From positions 62,001 through 126,000 of the forward strand of contig NW_026645869.1 in NCBI RefSeq assembly GCF_949987535.1: a stretch of 64,000 nt of DNA, written 5' to 3'. How positions within the stretch are numbered: the stretch's first letter is position 1; every line of letters starts with the position of its first letter. Shown here one piece after another: positions 63,047 through 64,000 of the stretch. The stretch is from Balaenoptera acutorostrata (lineage: Eukaryota; Chordata; Mammalia; Artiodactyla; Balaenopteridae). The notes under the pieces were generated by a model. That model was not told where the DNA came from and did no database searches. It saw only the letters and a list, made by a program, of their open reading frames with translations. Position numbers and translations under genes: made by a program.

Positions 63047-64000
63047 CCCGTGAAACAAAGGCAGTGAAAGAGAGAGAAATTCTTACAAAATTCGTTCAGG
63101 GGCTGTGATGCAACCTGGATTGACCATATCTAGACCCACAGCTGATTGAGACATAAGGGTGGACACTCTTGGGGCTGAGAGGTTCGGTGAGGTTGGGTGA
63201 GCCAACGCAGACCCTTTCAAGTAATACTGCATGGTACCCATCCCATGGGTCCCAAATCTCCAGGTTCAAGAGCATCTTCCTACGTCGAAAACAGGCATGA
63301 GAAACCCAGAAGATGGTACACCGTGTGATCGGGAAAGGTTTCTAAAACGCACCTCATTTCTCATCTCCTTTGCTCGGGTTCGCCATTCCAGCCGATTTAC
63401 TAGCCATCTCCCTCCTTGGAGAATCAGCACCTTTAACCTCCTGTTCCGTACAGGTTGCAATTTGTCCTGAGGATGAACGGGAAGAGGGGGAACCAATGAG
63501 AGACTAGCTCTAGGTGTTGGGACAGGCACAGGTCACTCTATTTTCCCATCAGGAAGAAGAATTAAGCACAAGCTCAGCCTGCCCCCCAGAACCAGAAGAG
63601 GGCCTGAAGCAATCCTGCGCTTTTGCGGCCAGCTCCCACAAAAGCGAGTTGAAAAATGGAGCTCAGGGGCACTGCAATTCACAAACCTGCAGAGTTTTAA
63701 ATGATACCTCTCGTCCACAAATATATTAAGGGAAGGCAACGAAGAGGCTTTGAAAGCAAGGCAGAATTGCAGGAAACAGATTTCAGGAGGTAGATTCGAA
63801 TCGCCTTGAAAGCACATGAAAAGCGGCAAAACGTGGACAATGATGCCCTTGGCCAAAAAGGGCGTATGCGTTTTTTCCTGAATATATTCAGGAAAAAACG
63901 CATACGCCCTTTTTGGCCAACCAAGCAACCTGGAAAGGCCAATCAGCGCTCCAAAGAAGTCTCGCTTCCCAGCGGGCAAAAGGGCCATGCGGAAAAAAGT
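63047..64000 (+). repeat. Satellite monomer M37 (3' part outside the window)
   Basis: First 954 bp only. TTCAAGAGCATC near 63264 links it to M34 and CCCACAAAAGCG near 63635 to M33/M35, so it looks like a mosaic of the two. Perfect palindrome at 63849. Confidence 0.95.

Larger units (their letters stand above)
1..64000 (+). repeat. Tandem satellite array, ~1,758-bp monomer, 37 copies (probable common cetacean satellite)
   Basis: The same ~1,758-bp sequence repeats head to tail in one orientation from the first base to the last, with no spacer, insertion or unique sequence. Anchors such as GGTACCCATCCCATGGGTCC recur at 1689, 3447, 5206, 6964 and so on to 63233. Monomer lengths are 1,757 to 1,760 bp. 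Copies differ by scattered substitutions and one- or two-base indels. The period and an L1-derived composition match what I recall of the common cetacean satellite, which sits in constitutive heterochromatin; the dolphin form is shorter. That identification is inference from length and composition, not a database match. Both array ends lie outside the window. There are no protein-coding genes, tRNA or rRNA genes. Confidence 0.97.

Noticed and set aside
548..63920. Regularly spaced palindromes as a CRISPR-like array
   Set aside because: Spacing is ~1,758 bp and the 'spacers' are themselves the same repeated sequence; the context is mammalian satellite DNA.

Overview
The whole window is one uninterrupted tandem array of a ~1,758-bp satellite, with no unique-copy sequence and no functional gene. 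There are 37 head-to-tail copies, here M1 to M37: a 1,502-bp 5'-cut copy, 35 complete copies of 1,757-1,760 bp, and a 954-bp 3'-cut copy. I phased the copies at the apparent 3' end of an ancient L1 element (a short A-rich stretch just before CCCGTGAAAC).

Organism: a mammal, most likely a cetacean. Read on the + strand, almost the whole monomer follows the 3' part of a cetartiodactyl LINE-1 (distal ORF2, then 3' UTR). The best landmarks are a GTAAATTG..CAGCCACTCTGGAG stretch, a TGGATAAAGAAG..TACAATGGAATAT stretch, and an in-frame peptide relic containing QPLWRSV. From memory, whales carry a 'common cetacean satellite' of about 1.75 kb (about 1.58 kb in dolphins), and cetacean heterochromatin satellites have been reported to be built from L1. 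Period and composition both fit a non-delphinid cetacean, but no search was run.

Monomer layout (complete copy): the 5'-truncated ORF2 relic (offset 0 to about 800); a 72-bp palindrome with 36-bp arms and no spacer (about offset 802-873), with no counterpart in L1; the rest of the ORF2 relic (to about offset 1,300); and a decayed L1 3' UTR to the end. The palindrome is present in all 37 copies, perfect in 27 and damaged in 10.

Array organisation: copies differ by scattered substitutions and single-base indels, and the shared variants reveal nested higher-order repeats. A four-monomer period (7,032 bp) covers about 1-11.6 kb. A three-monomer period relates M8/M10/M11/M13. A clear two-monomer period (~3,518 bp) covers about 40-57 kb. 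A second dimer-like duplication links M33 and M35. A subfamily change lies near 33.5-34.6 kb: left copies carry mixed haplotypes, including a derived one that disappears after M19, while right copies are more uniform and keep more L1-like states. The array has no protein-level role visible in sequence. Its likely setting is constitutive heterochromatin, where the palindrome could fold as a cruciform or an RNA hairpin.
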